A stretch of 64,000 nucleotides of DNA, taken from contig CACGFJ010000002.1 in NCBI GenBank assembly GCA_902572225.1, forward strand, positions 1 to 64,000. Direction: 5' to 3'. This stretch comes from an uncultured Pelagibacteraceae bacterium. GTDB taxonomy: Bacteria; Pseudomonadota; Alphaproteobacteria; Pelagibacterales; Pelagibacteraceae. Position numbers and translations under genes: made by a program. Positions within the stretch are counted from its first letter, which is position 1. The number at the start of each line of letters is the position of its first letter. The notes beneath the pieces were generated by a model that did no database searches, was not told the DNA's origin, and saw only the letters and a list, made by a program, of their open reading frames with translations. Shown piece by piece: positions 1 through 12,493 of the stretch.

Positions 1-418
1 TTGATACACCGTGAGTAGCCCTTAAACCACCAAAATTATGTCTTTTCATTGCGCCTGCAAATCCTTTACCAATAGTCTTAGATTTAACATCAACAAATTT
101 TACATTCTCGAATATTTCTAATCCAATTTCATTTCCTTCTTTGAAACTTTCAGTATTTTCTAACCTAAACTCTTTAAGTGTTTTTTTTGGCTCTGTATTC
201 TTTTTGGCAAAATAACCTTTCATAGCCTTGGTTAATTTTGAGTTTTTTATTTTTCCAAATCCTATTTGGACTGCGTTATATCCTCTGTTTTCTTTGTTAA
301 TGACGTTTATTACTCTTCCAGTCTCCATTTTTAATACGGTAACTGGAACTGATTGGCCAGTTTTAAAAAACTCTCTAGACATTCCTATTTTTTTTCCAAT
401 TAAAGCTAAATTTTCCAT
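1..418 (-). CDS. rplC: 50S ribosomal protein L3 (uL3), 5' part
   Basis: N-terminal ~139 codons of ribosomal protein L3; the gene runs off the left edge, so the ORF track omits it. L3 binds 23S rRNA and reaches toward the peptidyl-transferase centre; it is an early 50S assembly protein. The translation begins [17 protein letters not shown], the usual L3 start, and the distal part (GKGFAGAMKRHNFGG) is the conserved core loop. The ATG shares one base with the rpsJ stop codon (TAATG), so translation is probably coupled. The order rpsJ-rplC is the start of a standard S10 operon. No oddity is seen in the visible part. Confidence 0.95.
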   Translation of the reverse strand, partial: MENLALIGKKIGMSREFFKTGQSVPVTVLKMETGRVINVINKENRGYNAVQIGFGKIKNSKLTKAMKGYFAKKNTEPKKTLKEFRLENTESFKEGNEIGLEIFENVKFVDVKSKTIGKGFAGAMKRHNFGGLRATHGVS

Positions 419-726
419 TATATTTTAATCTCCACATCTACTCCTGAAGCTAAATCAAGTTTCATTAGAGCTTCAACTGTTGCAGGTGTAGGCTCTATAA
501 TATCAATTAATCTTTTGTGAGTTCTTGTTTCGAATTGTTCTCTACTTTTTTTATCAATATGTGGTGATCTTAAAACAGTATATCTTTCTATTTTTGTAGG
601 TAAGGGAATTGGTCCTTTAATATTAGCACCTGTTCTTTTAACAGTATTTACGATCTCTTCAGTGGACTGATCCAAAACCTTGTTGTCGTACGCTCTTAGT
701 TTTATTCTAATGTTTTGTTTATCCAT
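418..726 (-). CDS. rpsJ: 30S ribosomal protein S10 (uS10)
   Basis: Complete S10, 102 residues, the normal length. It has the family N-terminus ([18 protein letters not shown]), the [21 protein letters not shown] loop that enters the 30S head, and the C-terminal SGVDVEIKI strand. S10 works in the ribosome and, as NusE, in antitermination with NusB/NusG. It lies two bases after fusA and overlaps rplC by one base. In many bacteria a tuf gene separates fusA and rpsJ; here none does, so the str and S10 operons are directly fused. Start ATG is unambiguous. Confidence 0.97.
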   Translation of the reverse strand: MDKQNIRIKLRAYDNKVLDQSTEEIVNTVKRTGANIKGPIPLPTKIERYTVLRSPHIDKKSREQFETRTHKRLIDIIEPTPATVEALMKLDLASGVDVEIKI

Positions 727-728
727 AA

Positions 729-2804
729 TTAACCTGTTTTCTTAGTTACCTCATCTTGCACATTTTGTGGAACCTTGTCGTAATGATCAAAAAACATTGA
801 GTATTGAGCTCTACCTTGTGACATAGATCTTAAGCTATTTATGTAACCAAACATATTTGCTAATGGCACCATTGCAGTTATTACTGTTGCATTTCCTCTT
901 TGTTCTTGTGTACTTATTTGGCCCCTTCTACTATTTAAATCACCTATTACATCTCCCATATAATCTTCTGGAGTAACAACTTCTACTCTCATTACTGGCT
1001 CTAAAAGTTTTAGAGTTCCTCGATTACATGCTTCTTTAAAACATTGTCTTGAAGCAAGCTCGAATGCTAATACACTTGAATCAACATCATGGTGCAAGCC
1101 ATCTAATATAGTAACTTTGTAATCTATTAGAGGAAATCCAGCTAAAATTCCTCCATCTGCTATTGTTTCTACACCTTTTTCAACTCCTGGTATAAATTCT
1201 TTAGGTATTGCTCCACCTTTAATTTTACTTTCAATTTCCCGTCCTTTTCCAGGTTCTAAAGGTTCAACAGATAATTTTACTCTAGCAAACTGTCCTGCTC
1301 CACCACTCTGCTTTTTATGAGTATAATCAAATTCAGCTGCACTCAATATTGTTTCTCTGTAAGCAACTTGAGGTGCACCTACATTTGCTTCAACTTTGAA
1401 TTCTCTTTTCATTCTATCAACAATAATATCTAGATGTAATTCACCCATACCTTTAATTATTGTTTGACCTGACTCTTCGTCTGATGATACTCTAAATGAT
1501 GGATCTTCTTTAGCTAGTCTTCCTAATGCTTCACCCATTTTTTCTTGATCAGCTTTTGATTTAGGCTCAACTGCAATTTCTATAACTGGATCTGGAAACT
1601 CCATTGGCTCAAGTAATACTGGTGCATCTTTATTTGCCAATGTATGGCCTGTTATTGTATTTTTTAATCCAGCGAGCGCAACTATATCCCCTGCGCTTGC
1701 TTCTTTGATATCTTCTCTTGAATTAGCATGCATCAGAAGCATTCTTCCAACTCTTTCTTCTTTATCTGAAGAAGTGTTATAAACTCCAGTTCCAGATTTA
1801 ACTGTACCTGAATAAATTCTAATAAATGTAAGACTTCCTACAAATGGATCTGTTGCTACTTTAAAAGCTAAAGCTGAAAAAGGCGCACTATCCTCAAATT
1901 TCATTTCAATTTCCTCATCAGATCCTGGTTTTGTACCCATTATAGATCCAAGATCCTCTGGACTAGGCAAGTAATCTACAACTGCATCTAATAGTGGTTG
2001 AACACCTTTATTTTTGAAAGCTGAACCAGTTAAAACTGGTACAAATTCGAAATTCAAACATCCTTTTCGAACACATTTAATCAAATCTTCTTGTTTAATT
2101 TCTTCACCACCTAAATAGGCTTCCATTAGTTTTTCATCTTGCTCAACAGCTGTTTCAACTAATTCTTGTCTATATTTATCACATGTCTCTTTGAGATCAT
2201 CTGGAATATCTTTTTCTTCCCATTCAGCGCCAAGGTCCTCATTTTTCCAAACAATTGCTTTCATTTTAACTAAATCAACAACACCTTGTAATGATGCCTC
2301 TATTCCAATAGGCACCTGCATAACTAAAGGTTTAGCTCCAAGTCTATCTTTAATCATATCCACGCATCTAAAGAAATCTGCACCAGTTCTATCAAGTTTA
2401 TTAACAAAACAAATTCTAGGAACTTTATATTTGTCAGCTTGTCTCCAAACTGTTTCAGATTGTGGTTCGACACCAGCAACACCATCAAATACTGCAACGG
2501 CACCATCTAGAACTTTTAAAGATCTTTCTACTTCAATAGTAAAATCTACGTGACCTGGAGTATCAATAATATTAATTCTATGCTCTCTCCAAAAACAAGT
2601 GGTAGCAGCTGATGTTATTGTAATACCTCTTTCCTGCTCTTGTTCCATCCAATCCATTGTGGCAGCACCATCATGAACCTCCCCAATTTTATGACTCTTT
2701 CCTGTATAATATAAAATTCTTTCTGTAGTTGTAGTTTTACCAGCATCTATGTGGGCCATAATACCTATATTTCTATATTTATTTAGTGAATGAGTTTTTG
2801 CCAT
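729..2804 (-). CDS. fusA: Elongation factor G
   Basis: GTPase that drives ribosomal translocation and, with RRF, recycling. G-domain motifs are in order: [12 protein letters not shown] (P loop), the RGITI switch, [15 protein letters not shown] domains III-V follow, including the GGAGQFARV and [11 protein letters not shown] stretches. The track's start (2816) would overlap rpsG by 7 bases and add MVIN; I prefer the ATG at 2804, giving [23 protein letters not shown] (691 residues), which matches the usual EF-G start. Part of the str operon rpsL-rpsG-fusA. No second tuf follows. Ordinary in every visible respect. Confidence 0.96.
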   Translation of the reverse strand: MAKTHSLNKYRNIGIMAHIDAGKTTTTERILYYTGKSHKIGEVHDGAATMDWMEQEQERGITITSAATTCFWREHRINIIDTPGHVDFTIEVERSLKVLDGAVAVFDGVAGVEPQSETVWRQADKYKVPRICFVNKLDRTGADFFRCVDMIKDRLGAKPLVMQVPIGIEASLQGVVDLVKMKAIVWKNEDLGAEWEEKDIPDDLKETCDKYRQELVETAVEQDEKLMEAYLGGEEIKQEDLIKCVRKGCLNFEFVPVLTGSAFKNKGVQPLLDAVVDYLPSPEDLGSIMGTKPGSDEEIEMKFEDSAPFSALAFKVATDPFVGSLTFIRIYSGTVKSGTGVYNTSSDKEERVGRMLLMHANSREDIKEASAGDIVALAGLKNTITGHTLANKDAPVLLEPMEFPDPVIEIAVEPKSKADQEKMGEALGRLAKEDPSFRVSSDEESGQTIIKGMGELHLDIIVDRMKREFKVEANVGAPQVAYRETILSAAEFDYTHKKQSGGAGQFARVKLSVEPLEPGKGREIESKIKGGAIPKEFIPGVEKGVETIADGGILAGFPLIDYKVTILDGLHHDVDSSVLAFELASRQCFKEACNRGTLKLLEPVMRVEVVTPEDYMGDVIGDLNSRRGQISTQEQRGNATVITAMVPLANMFGYINSLRSMSQGRAQYSMFFDHYDKVPQNVQDEVTKKTG

Positions 2805-2809
2805 ATTAA

Positions 2810-3280
2810 TTACCATCTAAAATGGGCAAAAGCTTTATTTGACTCTGCCATTTTATGTGTATCTTCTTTCTTTTTTATTGCTGAACCTCTATTCTGATAT
2901 GCATCAAAAATTTCATTAAATAACTTATCAGACATTTTTTTATCTTTCCTTTTTCTTGATGCATCAATAATCCATCTTAATGCTAATGCTTGTGATCTTT
3001 TTGATTTAACTTCTACAGGAACTTGATAGGTAGCTCCACCAACACGTCTTGATCTAACTTCTACAGTTGGTCTTACATTATTAATTGCGTCATTAAATAC
3101 TGTTAAAGGTTCGTCTTTTGATTTTGATTTAATTTTATCAATAGCGTCATAAACAATTTTTTCTGCGATAGTTTTTTTACCATCTAGCATTATTGAATTA
3201 ATTAATTTTGGAATTATTACTGATTTATATTTAGGATCTACAATCGGAATTTTTTTAGGAGCTTTTCTTTTTCTAGACAT
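2810..3280 (-). CDS. rpsG: 30S ribosomal protein S7 (uS7)
   Basis: Primary 16S rRNA-binding protein that nucleates assembly of the 30S head; it also regulates the str operon in E. coli. 156 residues, normal length. Recognisable blocks are [10 protein letters not shown], the [18 protein letters not shown] helix, [11 protein letters not shown] and [13 protein letters not shown]. The C-terminus is [15 protein letters not shown], typical of the family. It starts two bases after the rpsL stop, and the fusA start follows its stop by five bases. No E. coli-like S7 site in the rpsL-rpsG gap is possible because that gap is only two bases. Confidence 0.97.
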   Translation of the reverse strand: MSRKRKAPKKIPIVDPKYKSVIIPKLINSIMLDGKKTIAEKIVYDAIDKIKSKSKDEPLTVFNDAINNVRPTVEVRSRRVGGATYQVPVEVKSKRSQALALRWIIDASRKRKDKKMSDKLFNEIFDAYQNRGSAIKKKEDTHKMAESNKAFAHFRW

Positions 3281-3282
3281 TC

Positions 3283-3654
3283 TTATTTACCTTTTTTCGT
3301 TCCATACAAAGAACGTCTCTGTTTTCTGTTTGCAACTCCTTGCGTATCTAAATTGCCACGAAGTATATGATATCTTACACCGGGCAAATCTTTAACTCGT
3401 CCACCTCTAATCATTACTACTGAGTGCTCTTGTAGATTGTGTCCCTCTCCAGGAATATATGCCGTAACTTCAAAACCATTTGATAATCTGACTCTTGCAA
3501 CTTTTCTTAATGCTGAGTTTGGTTTCTTAGGAGTAGTAGTATAAACTTTTACACAAACACCCCTTTTTAAAGGTTGTTTTTGTAATGCAGGAACTTTATT
3601 CCTAGCAATTTGTTTTTCCCGACCTTTTCTTAACAACTGGTTAATTGTTGGCAT
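3283..3654 (-). CDS. rpsL: 30S ribosomal protein S12 (uS12)
   Basis: Decoding-centre ribosomal protein, 123 residues. The [12 protein letters not shown] start, the [19 protein letters not shown] loop and [17 protein letters not shown] are all canonical; both lysines that are changed in streptomycin-resistant mutants of other bacteria are wild type here. First gene of the str operon. The 155-base space before it (toward rpoC) carries a good -35/-10 pair and a leader of roughly 90 bases with two inverted repeats, so the gene probably has its own promoter in addition to read-through from rpoBC. Confidence 0.97.
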   Translation of the reverse strand: MPTINQLLRKGREKQIARNKVPALQKQPLKRGVCVKVYTTTPKKPNSALRKVARVRLSNGFEVTAYIPGEGHNLQEHSVVMIRGGRVKDLPGVRYHILRGNLDTQGVANRKQRRSLYGTKKGK

Positions 3655-3682
3655 AAAATTTAAATAAGTTTGATTTTAGATG

Positions 3683-3723
3683 AAATAACTGTCAGGTTAT
3701 TTGTGGCAGTGTTTAGTGCACTA
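3683..3723 (-). promoter_or_regulatory. Inverted repeats in the rpsL leader
   Basis: Two inverted repeats lie in the predicted 5' leader of rpsL-rpsG-fusA. One is AAATAAC / GTTATTT, seven perfect pairs with a six-base loop (3683-3702), ending 29 bases before the ATG. The other is the perfect palindrome TAGTGCACTA (3714-3723), which could also pair with a nearby TAGTG/CACTG copy. No T-run follows either, so they are not terminators. Ribosomal-protein leaders often bind their own product; that role here is inference. Confidence 0.4.
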
Positions 3724-3752
3724 GTCACTACATTCCAACCAAAAACACGCAC

Positions 3753-3780
3753 AAAATACTATAGAATTTCCATTTGTCAA
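3753..3780 (-). promoter_or_regulatory. Predicted sigma-70 promoter for rpsL-rpsG-fusA
   Basis: On the minus strand a perfect TTGACA (3775-3780) is followed after 16 bases by TATTTT (3753-3758). It sits between the rpoC stop and the rpsL start, the only sizeable gap in this block. A start about seven bases downstream would give a leader of about 90 bases. Confidence 0.6.
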
Positions 3781-3809
3781 ATTAAAAGACATGGAAAATT
3801 AACGTTTTT

Positions 3810-6800
3810 TTATTGATTTACGGGGCTTTCTGCTTGCTCAATTTTCTCGTTCTCAGCTATGAATTTTTCATCATCTAAACGAGCTTTCTTGTTCCACAAA
3901 TTTTTAACAGATCCAGTTCCAGCAGGAACTAATCGACCAACAATTACATTTTCTTTTAATCCTGATAGTTTATCTACTTTACCTTTAATCGCCGCGTCTG
4001 TTAAAACTCTTGTTGTTTCTTGGAAAGAAGCAGCTGAAATAAATGATTCTGTTTGAAGTGAAGCTTTAGTTATTCCCATTAAAACTCTTTCTCCTACTGC
4101 TGGATTTTTACCATCTTTAATGAGCTGCTCATTCATATTTTCAAATCTTATTCTATCGATAATTTCTCCAGGAAGTAATGAGCTGTCACCTTGTGTTTTA
4201 ACTTCAATTTTTTTCAACATTTGTCTTAAAATAACTTCAATGTGCTTATCATTGATAATTACACCTTGGAGTCTATAGACATCTTGAACTTGGTTAACAA
4301 AGTATTCAGTTAATTCTTCTATACCTAATATTCTTAGAATGTCATGAGGTAATGGTTGACCATCTAATAGGTACTCACCTTTTTTTATTTTTTCTCCTTG
4401 ATTAAAATTAATATGTTTTCCTTTTGGAATTAAATAACTTGAAGTATCACCATTTTCAGATTCAATTGTTACTCTTTGCTTACCTCTTACCTCTTTACCA
4501 AATATTACTTTACCATCATTCTCTGCGATAATTGCGCTATCTTTTGCTTTTCTTGCTTCAAATAATTCAGCTACTCTCGGTAGACCTCCTGTAATATCTT
4601 TAGTCTTTGTAGTCTCTTTAGGCAATCTAGCTATTACATCACCCGCCGAAATTTTTTGTCCGTCTTTAACGGATAAAATTGAGTCTGGAACTAGGTAGTA
4701 TCTCGCTTCATTATCATCAGCTTTTTTAACAACATTTCCTTTTGAATCTCTTAAAGTAATTCTTGGTTTTAAATCTGTATTTTTAGATTGAGTTTTCCAA
4801 TCTACAACTGCTTTAGTAGAAATCCCAGTCGCATCATCAGTTGTTTCCGCAATAGATACACCATCTATTAAATCTACATAGTTTGCTATTCCGTCTTTTT
4901 CGGCAATAACTGGTGTTGTGTATGGATCCCACTCGCATATTTTAGAACCCTTTTTGACTTTATCTCCATTCTCAAAGAAAAGCTTTGATCCATATGGAAC
5001 TTTATATGCAGCTACTTGTAATCCATTATCATCTTCTATTGATAATTCAGTATTTCTACCCATTACAATTAAATTCTTTTTCGAATCTACTAATAGATTT
5101 GTATTAACAATTTTCAATATACCATCATTATTAGATACAATTTGAGAGTCTTGTTTAACTGATGCTGTTCCTCCAACGTGAAAAGTTCTCATTGTAAGCT
5201 GAGTTCCTGGTTCACCGATAGATTGGGCAGATATCATTCCAATCGCCTCACCAACATGAACCATTTTACCTCTTGATAAATCTCTACCATAACAAGTGGC
5301 GCATACACCTTCTTTTAAACTACATGTCATTACTGAATAAACATTCAAGTTTTTTACACCTGCAGAGTCAATTTTTTCGCATGCAGCCTCATCGATCATG
5401 CTATTTTTCTTTATTAAAACTTCACCAGTTAATGGATTTTTAACGTCTTTTGCGGTTACTCTTCCAAGGGCTCTTTCTGATAAACTGACCATTATATTTC
5501 CACCCTCTAAGACCTCGGTAAGTTTAATAAAGCTTGGGTTATCACATTTTACTTGAGTGATAGTTAAATCTTGGGCAACATCACAAAGTCTTCTAGTTAA
5601 GTATCCTGAGCTTGCAGTCTTCAATGCAGTATCAGCTAGTCCTTTTCTTGCTCCGTGTGTTGAATTAAAATATTCTAATGCAGTTAACCCTTCTTTAAAG
5701 TTTGATGTAATTGGAGATTCTATAATTTCTCCAGATGGTTTAGCAATTAATCCTCTCATACCTGCCAACTGTTTCATTTGGGCAGCAGAACCTCTTGCTC
5801 CACTGTCTGCCATCATAAATACTGAATTAATTTTTAGGCCATCTTCTGTCATTTCTGTAGCAGAAATTCTTTTCATCATTTCAGATGCAACTTTATCTGT
5901 ACATTTTGACCATGCATCAATAACTTTATTGTATTTCTCACCTCTAGTTATTAATCCTTCTGCATATTGATTTTCATAATCAGAAATTAATTTTTTAGTT
6001 TCATCAATTAATTGTTGTTTATTATCTGGAATTACTAAATCGTCTTTACCGAATGATATTCCTGCTTTAAAGGCATGTTTGAAGCCAAGATCTTTTAATT
6101 TATCACAAAAAATTACTGTACTTTTTTGGCCAGAAAATCTGAAAACATGATCAATAACCTCAGATACTATTTTCTTAGGCAATAATCTGTCAATTAGAGA
6201 AAATTTATTATTTATATTTTTAGGAATTAAATTTGCTAAAAGAAATCTTCCAGCTGTACTTATATGTTTTTCATATTTTGTATTACCTTTTTCATCAACT
6301 GTTGCAAATCTTGAGACAATTCTTGAGTGAACTTTGATCTGACCAATTTCTAAAGCATGCTCAATCTCAGAGGTGTTTACAAAATATCCTTCAACTCTAT
6401 CAGTTTGATATGGTGGTTGAGAAAGATAATATATACCTAAAATCATATCCTGACTTGGAACAATTATAGGTTTTCCATTTGATGGGCTTAAAATATTGTT
6501 TGTAGACATCATTAAAACTCTTGCTTCTAATTGTGCCTCTAAACTTAATGGCACGTGCACTGCCATTTGATCACCATCAAAATCTGCATTGAATGCAGCA
6601 CAAGTTAGTGGATGTAATTCAATTGCATTACCTTCAATTAATTTCGGTTCAAATGCCTGAACACCTAGTCTATGTAGCGTTGGTGCTCTATTTAATATAA
6701 CTGGATGTTCTCTAACAATTAATTCTAAAGCATCCCAAACTTCATTTCTTTCTCTTTCAACAAGTTTTTTAGCTTGCTTGATTGTAGAAGCTAATCCAAG

Positions 6801-7973
6801 TTTATTTAATCTTGCATATAAAAATGGTTTAAATAATTCTAAAGCCATTTTTTTTGGCAAACCGCATTCATGTAATTTTAAGTCTGGTCCAACTACTATT
6901 ACTGATCTTCCAGAATAATCGACCCTTTTACCCAATAAATTTTGTCTAAATCGTCCTTGTTTACCTTTTAACATCTCTGCTAAAGATTTTAATGGTCTTT
7001 TACCTGTGCCTGTAATTACTCTTCCTCTTCTACCATTGTCAAATAATGCATCTACTGACTCTTGAAGCATTCGCTTTTCATTTCTTACAATTATGTCTGG
7101 GGCTTTTAGATCCATTAATCTTTTTAAACGGTTGTTTCTATTTATAACTCTTCTATATAAGTCATTTAAATCAGAAGTAGCAAATCTACCTCCATCTAAA
7201 GGAACTAATGGTCTTAACTCAGGAGGGATTACTGGTATCGTGGTTAAAATCATCCATTCTGGTTTATTTCCAGTCTCTATAAAAGACTCAATAAGTTTTA
7301 ATCTTTTAATTGATCTTTCTTCTGAAACTTTCGATTTTGTCTCTTTAATAGATTTGATTAAGGTCTCTTTTTCTTGTTCTAAATTTATTGATTTTAAAAT
7401 TTCTAGAATTGCTTCAGCTCCAATACCAGCGGTAAATGACTCTTCACCATACTCATCTTGATATTTTATAAGTTCTTCTTCACCTAGAAGCTGGTTCTTC
7501 TTTAGACCAGTTAAACCTGGTTCAATAACTATGAAGTTTTCAAAATAGAGTACTCTTTCTACCTCTTTAAGCTTCATATCTATCGCAAGGGATATTCTAC
7601 TTGGTAACGATTTTAAGAACCATATGTGAGCAACTGGAGTTGCTAAATTAATGTGACCCATTCTTTCACGTCTGACATTTGACTTAGTAACCTCAACACC
7701 ACATTTTTCGCATATAATTCCTCTGAATTTCATTCGCTTATACTTTCCACAAAGACATTCATAATCTTTTATAGGTCCAAATATTCTTGCACAAAATAAT
7801 CCATCCTTTTCAGGTCTAAAAGTTCTGTAATTTATTGTTTCAGGCTTTTTAATTTCTCCATAAGTCCAAGATTTGATTTTCTCTGGACTAGCAAGAGTTA
7901 TTTTGATGCTATTAAAATTTTGAGCTTCTGAAATTTCTGAAGATTTAAATAGATCTGTTAATTCTTTACTCAT
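3810..7973 (-). CDS. rpoC: RNA polymerase subunit beta'
   Basis: Catalytic largest RNA polymerase subunit, 1387 residues, typical for proteobacteria. The N-terminal zinc ribbon [20 protein letters not shown] is intact, as is the catalytic [12 protein letters not shown] motif that holds the Mg2+ aspartates. The trigger-loop/bridge-helix region ([22 protein letters not shown]) and the second zinc site ([11 protein letters not shown]) follow. The C-terminus has a short acidic, glutamate-rich tail. It starts two bases after the rpoB stop, so the pair is cotranscribed. No obvious intrinsic terminator follows; the str operon promoter lies downstream in the next gap. Confidence 0.98.
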   Translation of the reverse strand: MSKELTDLFKSSEISEAQNFNSIKITLASPEKIKSWTYGEIKKPETINYRTFRPEKDGLFCARIFGPIKDYECLCGKYKRMKFRGIICEKCGVEVTKSNVRRERMGHINLATPVAHIWFLKSLPSRISLAIDMKLKEVERVLYFENFIVIEPGLTGLKKNQLLGEEELIKYQDEYGEESFTAGIGAEAILEILKSINLEQEKETLIKSIKETKSKVSEERSIKRLKLIESFIETGNKPEWMILTTIPVIPPELRPLVPLDGGRFATSDLNDLYRRVINRNNRLKRLMDLKAPDIIVRNEKRMLQESVDALFDNGRRGRVITGTGKRPLKSLAEMLKGKQGRFRQNLLGKRVDYSGRSVIVVGPDLKLHECGLPKKMALELFKPFLYARLNKLGLASTIKQAKKLVERERNEVWDALELIVREHPVILNRAPTLHRLGVQAFEPKLIEGNAIELHPLTCAAFNADFDGDQMAVHVPLSLEAQLEARVLMMSTNNILSPSNGKPIIVPSQDMILGIYYLSQPPYQTDRVEGYFVNTSEIEHALEIGQIKVHSRIVSRFATVDEKGNTKYEKHISTAGRFLLANLIPKNINNKFSLIDRLLPKKIVSEVIDHVFRFSGQKSTVIFCDKLKDLGFKHAFKAGISFGKDDLVIPDNKQQLIDETKKLISDYENQYAEGLITRGEKYNKVIDAWSKCTDKVASEMMKRISATEMTEDGLKINSVFMMADSGARGSAAQMKQLAGMRGLIAKPSGEIIESPITSNFKEGLTALEYFNSTHGARKGLADTALKTASSGYLTRRLCDVAQDLTITQVKCDNPSFIKLTEVLEGGNIMVSLSERALGRVTAKDVKNPLTGEVLIKKNSMIDEAACEKIDSAGVKNLNVYSVMTCSLKEGVCATCYGRDLSRGKMVHVGEAIGMISAQSIGEPGTQLTMRTFHVGGTASVKQDSQIVSNNDGILKIVNTNLLVDSKKNLIVMGRNTELSIEDDNGLQVAAYKVPYGSKLFFENGDKVKKGSKICEWDPYTTPVIAEKDGIANYVDLIDGVSIAETTDDATGISTKAVVDWKTQSKNTDLKPRITLRDSKGNVVKKADDNEARYYLVPDSILSVKDGQKISAGDVIARLPKETTKTKDITGGLPRVAELFEARKAKDSAIIAENDGKVIFGKEVRGKQRVTIESENGDTSSYLIPKGKHINFNQGEKIKKGEYLLDGQPLPHDILRILGIEELTEYFVNQVQDVYRLQGVIINDKHIEVILRQMLKKIEVKTQGDSSLLPGEIIDRIRFENMNEQLIKDGKNPAVGERVLMGITKASLQTESFISAASFQETTRVLTDAAIKGKVDKLSGLKENVIVGRLVPAGTGSVKNLWNKKARLDDEKFIAENEKIEQAESPVNQ

Positions 7974-7974
7974 A

Positions 7975-10900
7975 TTAATTTAGCTCCACATTTAGTGCAA
8001 GAGATTTAATTTCTTTAACTAGTACATTAAATGACTCTGGTATTCCTGACTCAAAATTTTCTTCACCTTTAACTATAGTTTCATAAACTTTAACTCTTCC
8101 AGCTACATCATCTGACTTAACAGTAAGAATTTCTTGTAATGTATACGAAGCTCCATAAGCCTCTAATGCCCAAACTTCCATTTCACCAAAACGCTGACCT
8201 CCTAATTGTGCTTTACCTCCAAGAGGTTGTTGTGTTACTAAGCTGTAAGGTCCAGTAGACCTTGCATGAATTTTATCTTCAACAAGGTGATGAAGTTTTA
8301 ACATATAAATCGTTCCGACTGTAACAGGTCTATCAAATTTTTCGCCAGTTCTTCCATCCCAAAGTGTAGTTTGACCTGAGTTTGGCAATTCAGCTAATTC
8401 TAACATTTTGGTAACATCGTTTTCTTTAGCGCCATCAAAAACTGGTGTAGCTATTGGAACACCATATCTTATGTTTGAACATAAATCCTCAAATTCAGAT
8501 TGATTTAATTTTTCAATTTCTTCATCATAAATTTCTTTACCATATACATTCTTCAAAAATGATTTAATCTTCTCTGTCTTTTCAATTTTCTTTTGGTTTT
8601 CGTTTACTAACTGATTTAACTGCTCACCTAACTCTGTGCAGGACCATCCTAAGTGTGTCTCTAATATTTGACCAACATTCATCCTACTCGGAACACCTAA
8701 TGGGTTAAGAACTATATCAACTGGTTTACCATTTTCTCTGTAGGGCATATCTTCAACTGGAACTATTTTACTTACAACACCTTTATTTCCATGTCTTCCA
8801 GACATTTTATCTCCTGGTCTTAGTCTTCTTTTTATAGCAACAAAAACTTTAACCATTTTCATAACACTAGGTAATAAATCATCACCTTGTCTAATTTTTA
8901 AAACTTTATCTTCAAATCTTTCTTGAATATCTTGTTTAGCGCTGTTGTACTGATCTTTAATTTGAGACAATGAAGATACTTTATCTTGCTCATCGACTGA
9001 TATTTTAAATAAATCAGAAACAGGTAAATTATTAATTATCTCCTCAGATATAATTGTATTAGCCTCAACATCTTTAACTTTTTTATTAGTTTTTGTTCCA
9101 TTTAATATTGATGATAATCTCTGTTTTATACTTCTTTCTAAAATTTCTTCTTCAACTTTTTTATCTTCTTGAACACTCTCGATTTCTGCTCGCTCAATAG
9201 TTATTGATCTTTCATCTTTATCAATACCATGTCTATTAAATACCCTTACATCAACTACTATACCACCGCTTCCACTTGGCATTTTTAATGATGTATCAGT
9301 AACATCAATTGCTTTTTCTCCAAATATTGATCTTAATAGTTTTTCTTCAGGGCCTGATGCAGTATCTCCTTTAGGAGTAACCTTACCAACCAAAATATCT
9401 CCTGGTTTAACTTCAGCACCAATATAAACTATTCCTGACTCATCTAAGTTTTTTAAAGATTCCTCATTAACATTTGGAATATCTCTTGTAATATCTTCCT
9501 CACCCAATTTTGTATCTCTAGCCATTACTTCGTATTCTTCTATATGTATAGATGTAAATACATCATCTGTTACACATCTCTCTGAAATTAATATTGAATC
9601 TTCAAAGTTGTAACCTTGCCAAGGCATGAAGGCTACAGTTACATTTTTACCTAAAGCTAATTCACCAACTTTAGTAGATGGGCCATCAGCAATGATATCT
9701 CCAGATTTAACTTTATCTCCAACTCGTACTAAAGGTTTTTGATTTATGCAGGTGTTTTGATTTGATCTTTTAAACTTTTGTAAATTATATATATCAACCC
9801 CTGATTTAGAGTAATCTTTTTCACTTGATGCCTTAATAACTATCCTTTTACCATCAATTTTATCTACAACTCCATCTCTTCTCGCAACTATTGTTACTCC
9901 TGAATCTAAAGCAACATCACTTTCTATACCTGTACCTACAAGTGGGGCCTCTGGTTTTAACAACGGAACTGCTTGTCTCATCATATTAGAGCCCATTAGT
10001 GCTCTATTAGCATCATCATTTTCTAAAAAAGGTATTAAAGAGGCAGCAACTGATACTAGTTGCTTTGGAGAAACATCGATATAATCTATGCTATCTGGTT
10101 TAGCTAAAATGAAATTTAAATTTTGTCTACAAGAAACTAATTCTTCAGTAAACTTACCATTTTTATCAATAAGAGAATTAGCTTGTGCAATAGTAAATTT
10201 GGTCTCTTCCATGGCAGATAAATATTCAATATTATTTTGCACGATACCATCTTTTACCTTTTTATATGGGCTTTCAATGAAACCATATTTATTTATTTTT
10301 GAATATGTAGATAAACTATTAATTAGACCAATGTTCGGTCCCTCTGGTGTTTCAATTGGACAAATTCTTCCATAATGAGTTGGATGAACATCTCTGACTT
10401 CAAACCCTGCTCTTTCTCTTGTTAAACCACCTGGTCCTAAAGCAGACACTCTTCTTTTATGAGTGATTTCGGAAAGTGGATTAGTTTGATCCATAAACTG
10501 AGAAAGTTGTGAGGTAGCAAAGAAATCTTTGAGAGAAATAGTCAAAGGTTTTGCATTTATTAAATCTTGAGGCATTGCTGACTCAACATCTAGGGTAGTC
10601 ATTTTCTCTTTTATAGCTCTTTCCATTCTATAAACACCTATTCTTGCCTGATTTTCCACAAGTTCACCAACTGACCTTACTCTTCTATTTCCTAAATGAT
10701 CTATGTCGTCAACTTCATCTTTACCATCTCTTAAGTCTAACATTTTTTGAATTATTGCTAGTATGTCATCATTTCTTAAAATTGTAATTTTATCAGAACA
10801 AGTCAGTTCTAATCTTGAATTCATTTTTACTCTTCCAACATCTGATAAATCATATCTGTCAGAGCTAAAAAATAGGTTATTAAATATCTGAGTAGCTATT

Positions 10901-12057
10901 TCTATTGTTGGAGGTTCTCCTGGTCTTAAAACCTTATAAATTTCTGTAATTGCATCATTTTTATTTTCATTTTTATCATTAAAAATACTTAATAATAAGT
11001 ATGGACCTTTATTTATTGAGTTAGTTCTAGAAATATCTAAAGATTTAATATCAGCTTCAATGATTTTACTTATTATAGTCTCATTTATTTCAGTTCCAAT
11101 TTTAAATACATCTTCACCAATTGTAATATCTCTATGTAAAAATTTACCGTATAAAGACTCACTAGAAACAAAAATTTCTTTTAGACCATCATTTGAGAGT
11201 TTTTTTGCGGTTAAAAAATTTATTTTTTCACCTAATTTTACAACTACTTTATTATTTTTTGCATCAATCACTTCTTCTGAAAAGTTTTTGGCCTTATAAT
11301 TTTCTGGATCAAATTTAGTTTTCCACTTATTTAAATTTTTATCATAATTTAATGTTTCTTTTTGATAGAATTCATCTACAATATCGTTTTTTGAAAATCC
11401 TAAAGCTTGTAATAAGGTAGAAACTAATATTTTCTTTTTTCTATCAATTCTAAAATATAACAAATCCTTTACATCAAATTCAAAGTCTAACCAGGATCCA
11501 CGATTAGGAATCACACGACAATTAAATAATAATTTACCACTAGCGTGTGATTTACCCTTGTCATGATCAAAAAATACACCTGGACTTCTGTGCATCTGGT
11601 TAACAACAACTCTTTGAACTCCATTGGTTATAAAAGTTCCACTATTTGTCATCATTGGAACTTCCCCCATGTAAACTTCTTGTTCTTTTGCAGATAAAAT
11701 GTCTTTTGTATTATTTTCTTGATCAATCTCATAGACAACTAGTCTAAGAGTACATTTGAGAGCTGCAGAATAAGTTAACCCTCTAGATATACATTCCTCA
11801 ACATCAAATTTAGGTTTTTCTAATTTATAAGATACATACTCTAATGTTGCTTTATCATTTAAGTCTTCTATCGGAAAAATGCTTTTAAAAACTCTATCAA
11901 AACCTTTAACAAGATGTTGTTCAACATCTTGTTTAAATTCTGTAAGTTCTTTATAAGAATTCTTCTGCACCTCGATAAGATTTGGGATAGATAAACTCTC
12001 CTTAAGTTTTCCGAAGCTTTTTCTTATATTTTTCTTTTCTGTAAAAGATAATTGCAT
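7975..12057 (-). CDS. rpoB: RNA polymerase subunit beta
   Basis: Second catalytic RNA polymerase subunit. The rifampicin-pocket cluster ([21 protein letters not shown]) and the following [18 protein letters not shown] are canonical, as is the [13 protein letters not shown] motif near the active centre. The track starts at a GTG (12066), but that codon lies inside a hairpin, and the ATG nine bases on (12057) gives [17 protein letters not shown], aligning with family N-termini. From this ATG the protein has 1360 residues. Upstream neighbour is rplL (40-50 base gap), downstream rpoC (2 bases). Confidence 0.97.
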   Translation of the reverse strand: MQLSFTEKKNIRKSFGKLKESLSIPNLIEVQKNSYKELTEFKQDVEQHLVKGFDRVFKSIFPIEDLNDKATLEYVSYKLEKPKFDVEECISRGLTYSAALKCTLRLVVYEIDQENNTKDILSAKEQEVYMGEVPMMTNSGTFITNGVQRVVVNQMHRSPGVFFDHDKGKSHASGKLLFNCRVIPNRGSWLDFEFDVKDLLYFRIDRKKKILVSTLLQALGFSKNDIVDEFYQKETLNYDKNLNKWKTKFDPENYKAKNFSEEVIDAKNNKVVVKLGEKINFLTAKKLSNDGLKEIFVSSESLYGKFLHRDITIGEDVFKIGTEINETIISKIIEADIKSLDISRTNSINKGPYLLLSIFNDKNENKNDAITEIYKVLRPGEPPTIEIATQIFNNLFFSSDRYDLSDVGRVKMNSRLELTCSDKITILRNDDILAIIQKMLDLRDGKDEVDDIDHLGNRRVRSVGELVENQARIGVYRMERAIKEKMTTLDVESAMPQDLINAKPLTISLKDFFATSQLSQFMDQTNPLSEITHKRRVSALGPGGLTRERAGFEVRDVHPTHYGRICPIETPEGPNIGLINSLSTYSKINKYGFIESPYKKVKDGIVQNNIEYLSAMEETKFTIAQANSLIDKNGKFTEELVSCRQNLNFILAKPDSIDYIDVSPKQLVSVAASLIPFLENDDANRALMGSNMMRQAVPLLKPEAPLVGTGIESDVALDSGVTIVARRDGVVDKIDGKRIVIKASSEKDYSKSGVDIYNLQKFKRSNQNTCINQKPLVRVGDKVKSGDIIADGPSTKVGELALGKNVTVAFMPWQGYNFEDSILISERCVTDDVFTSIHIEEYEVMARDTKLGEEDITRDIPNVNEESLKNLDESGIVYIGAEVKPGDILVGKVTPKGDTASGPEEKLLRSIFGEKAIDVTDTSLKMPSGSGGIVVDVRVFNRHGIDKDERSITIERAEIESVQEDKKVEEEILERSIKQRLSSILNGTKTNKKVKDVEANTIISEEIINNLPVSDLFKISVDEQDKVSSLSQIKDQYNSAKQDIQERFEDKVLKIRQGDDLLPSVMKMVKVFVAIKRRLRPGDKMSGRHGNKGVVSKIVPVEDMPYRENGKPVDIVLNPLGVPSRMNVGQILETHLGWSCTELGEQLNQLVNENQKKIEKTEKIKSFLKNVYGKEIYDEEIEKLNQSEFEDLCSNIRYGVPIATPVFDGAKENDVTKMLELAELPNSGQTTLWDGRTGEKFDRPVTVGTIYMLKLHHLVEDKIHARSTGPYSLVTQQPLGGKAQLGGQRFGEMEVWALEAYGASYTLQEILTVKSDDVAGRVKVYETIVKGEENFESGIPESFNVLVKEIKSLALNVELN

Positions 12058-12064
12058 CTCAACC

Positions 12065-12089
12065 ACTGATTAAAAAATAATTAACCAGT
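12065..12089 (-). promoter_or_regulatory. Hairpin between rplL and rpoB
   Basis: ACTGGTTAA / TTAATCAGT on the minus strand: nine pairs (one G-U) with a seven-base loop, ending eight bases before the preferred rpoB ATG. No T-run follows, so it is not a classical terminator. Position matches where other bacteria place an attenuator or RNase processing site between rplL and rpoB; that role is inference. Confidence 0.4.
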
Positions 12090-12106
12090 AAAAAATCCTA
12101 TCTAAT

Positions 12107-12475
12107 TTATTTTAGTTCTACTTTTGCGCCAGCTGCTTCGAGCTTTTGTTTTATCTCTTCTGCCTCTTTTTTATTAACACCTGTTTTGACTTCTTTTGGT
12201 GCTCCTTCAACTAAATCCTTTGCTTCTTTAAGACCTAATGCAGTAATAGCTCTTACTTCTTTAATAACATTAATTTTTTTATCGCCTGCTGCAGTAAGCA
12301 TAATTGTGAATTCATCTTTTTCTTCTGCTGGTGCTGCGCCACCTGCTGCTGGTGCAGCTGCTACAGCTGCTGCTGCAGTCACACCCCATTTTTCTTCTAA
12401 TTGTTTTGAAAGTTCAGCTGCTTCTACAACAGTTAAACTTGATAAGTCATCGATAATTTTATTTAAGTCAGCCAT
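12107..12475 (-). CDS. rplL: 50S ribosomal protein L7/L12 (bL12)
   Basis: Stalk protein that recruits translation GTPases; forms dimers bound to L10. 122 residues: an N-terminal dimerisation helix ([28 protein letters not shown]), an Ala/Gly/Pro-rich hinge ([19 protein letters not shown]), and the C-terminal factor-binding domain with [15 protein letters not shown]. The Ala-rich hinge is a local GC-rich island, caused by alanine codons. A short AGGGAC precedes the ATG. Placed between rplJ and rpoB as in most bacteria. Confidence 0.97.
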   Translation of the reverse strand: MADLNKIIDDLSSLTVVEAAELSKQLEEKWGVTAAAAVAAAPAAGGAAPAEEKDEFTIMLTAAGDKKINVIKEVRAITALGLKEAKDLVEGAPKEVKTGVNKKEAEEIKQKLEAAGAKVELK

Positions 12476-12493
12476 ATTAAAACTTGTCCCTAG

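Noticed and set aside
5557-5970. 137-codon plus-strand ORF opposite rpoC
   Set aside because: Shadow of a fully conserved part of rpoC.
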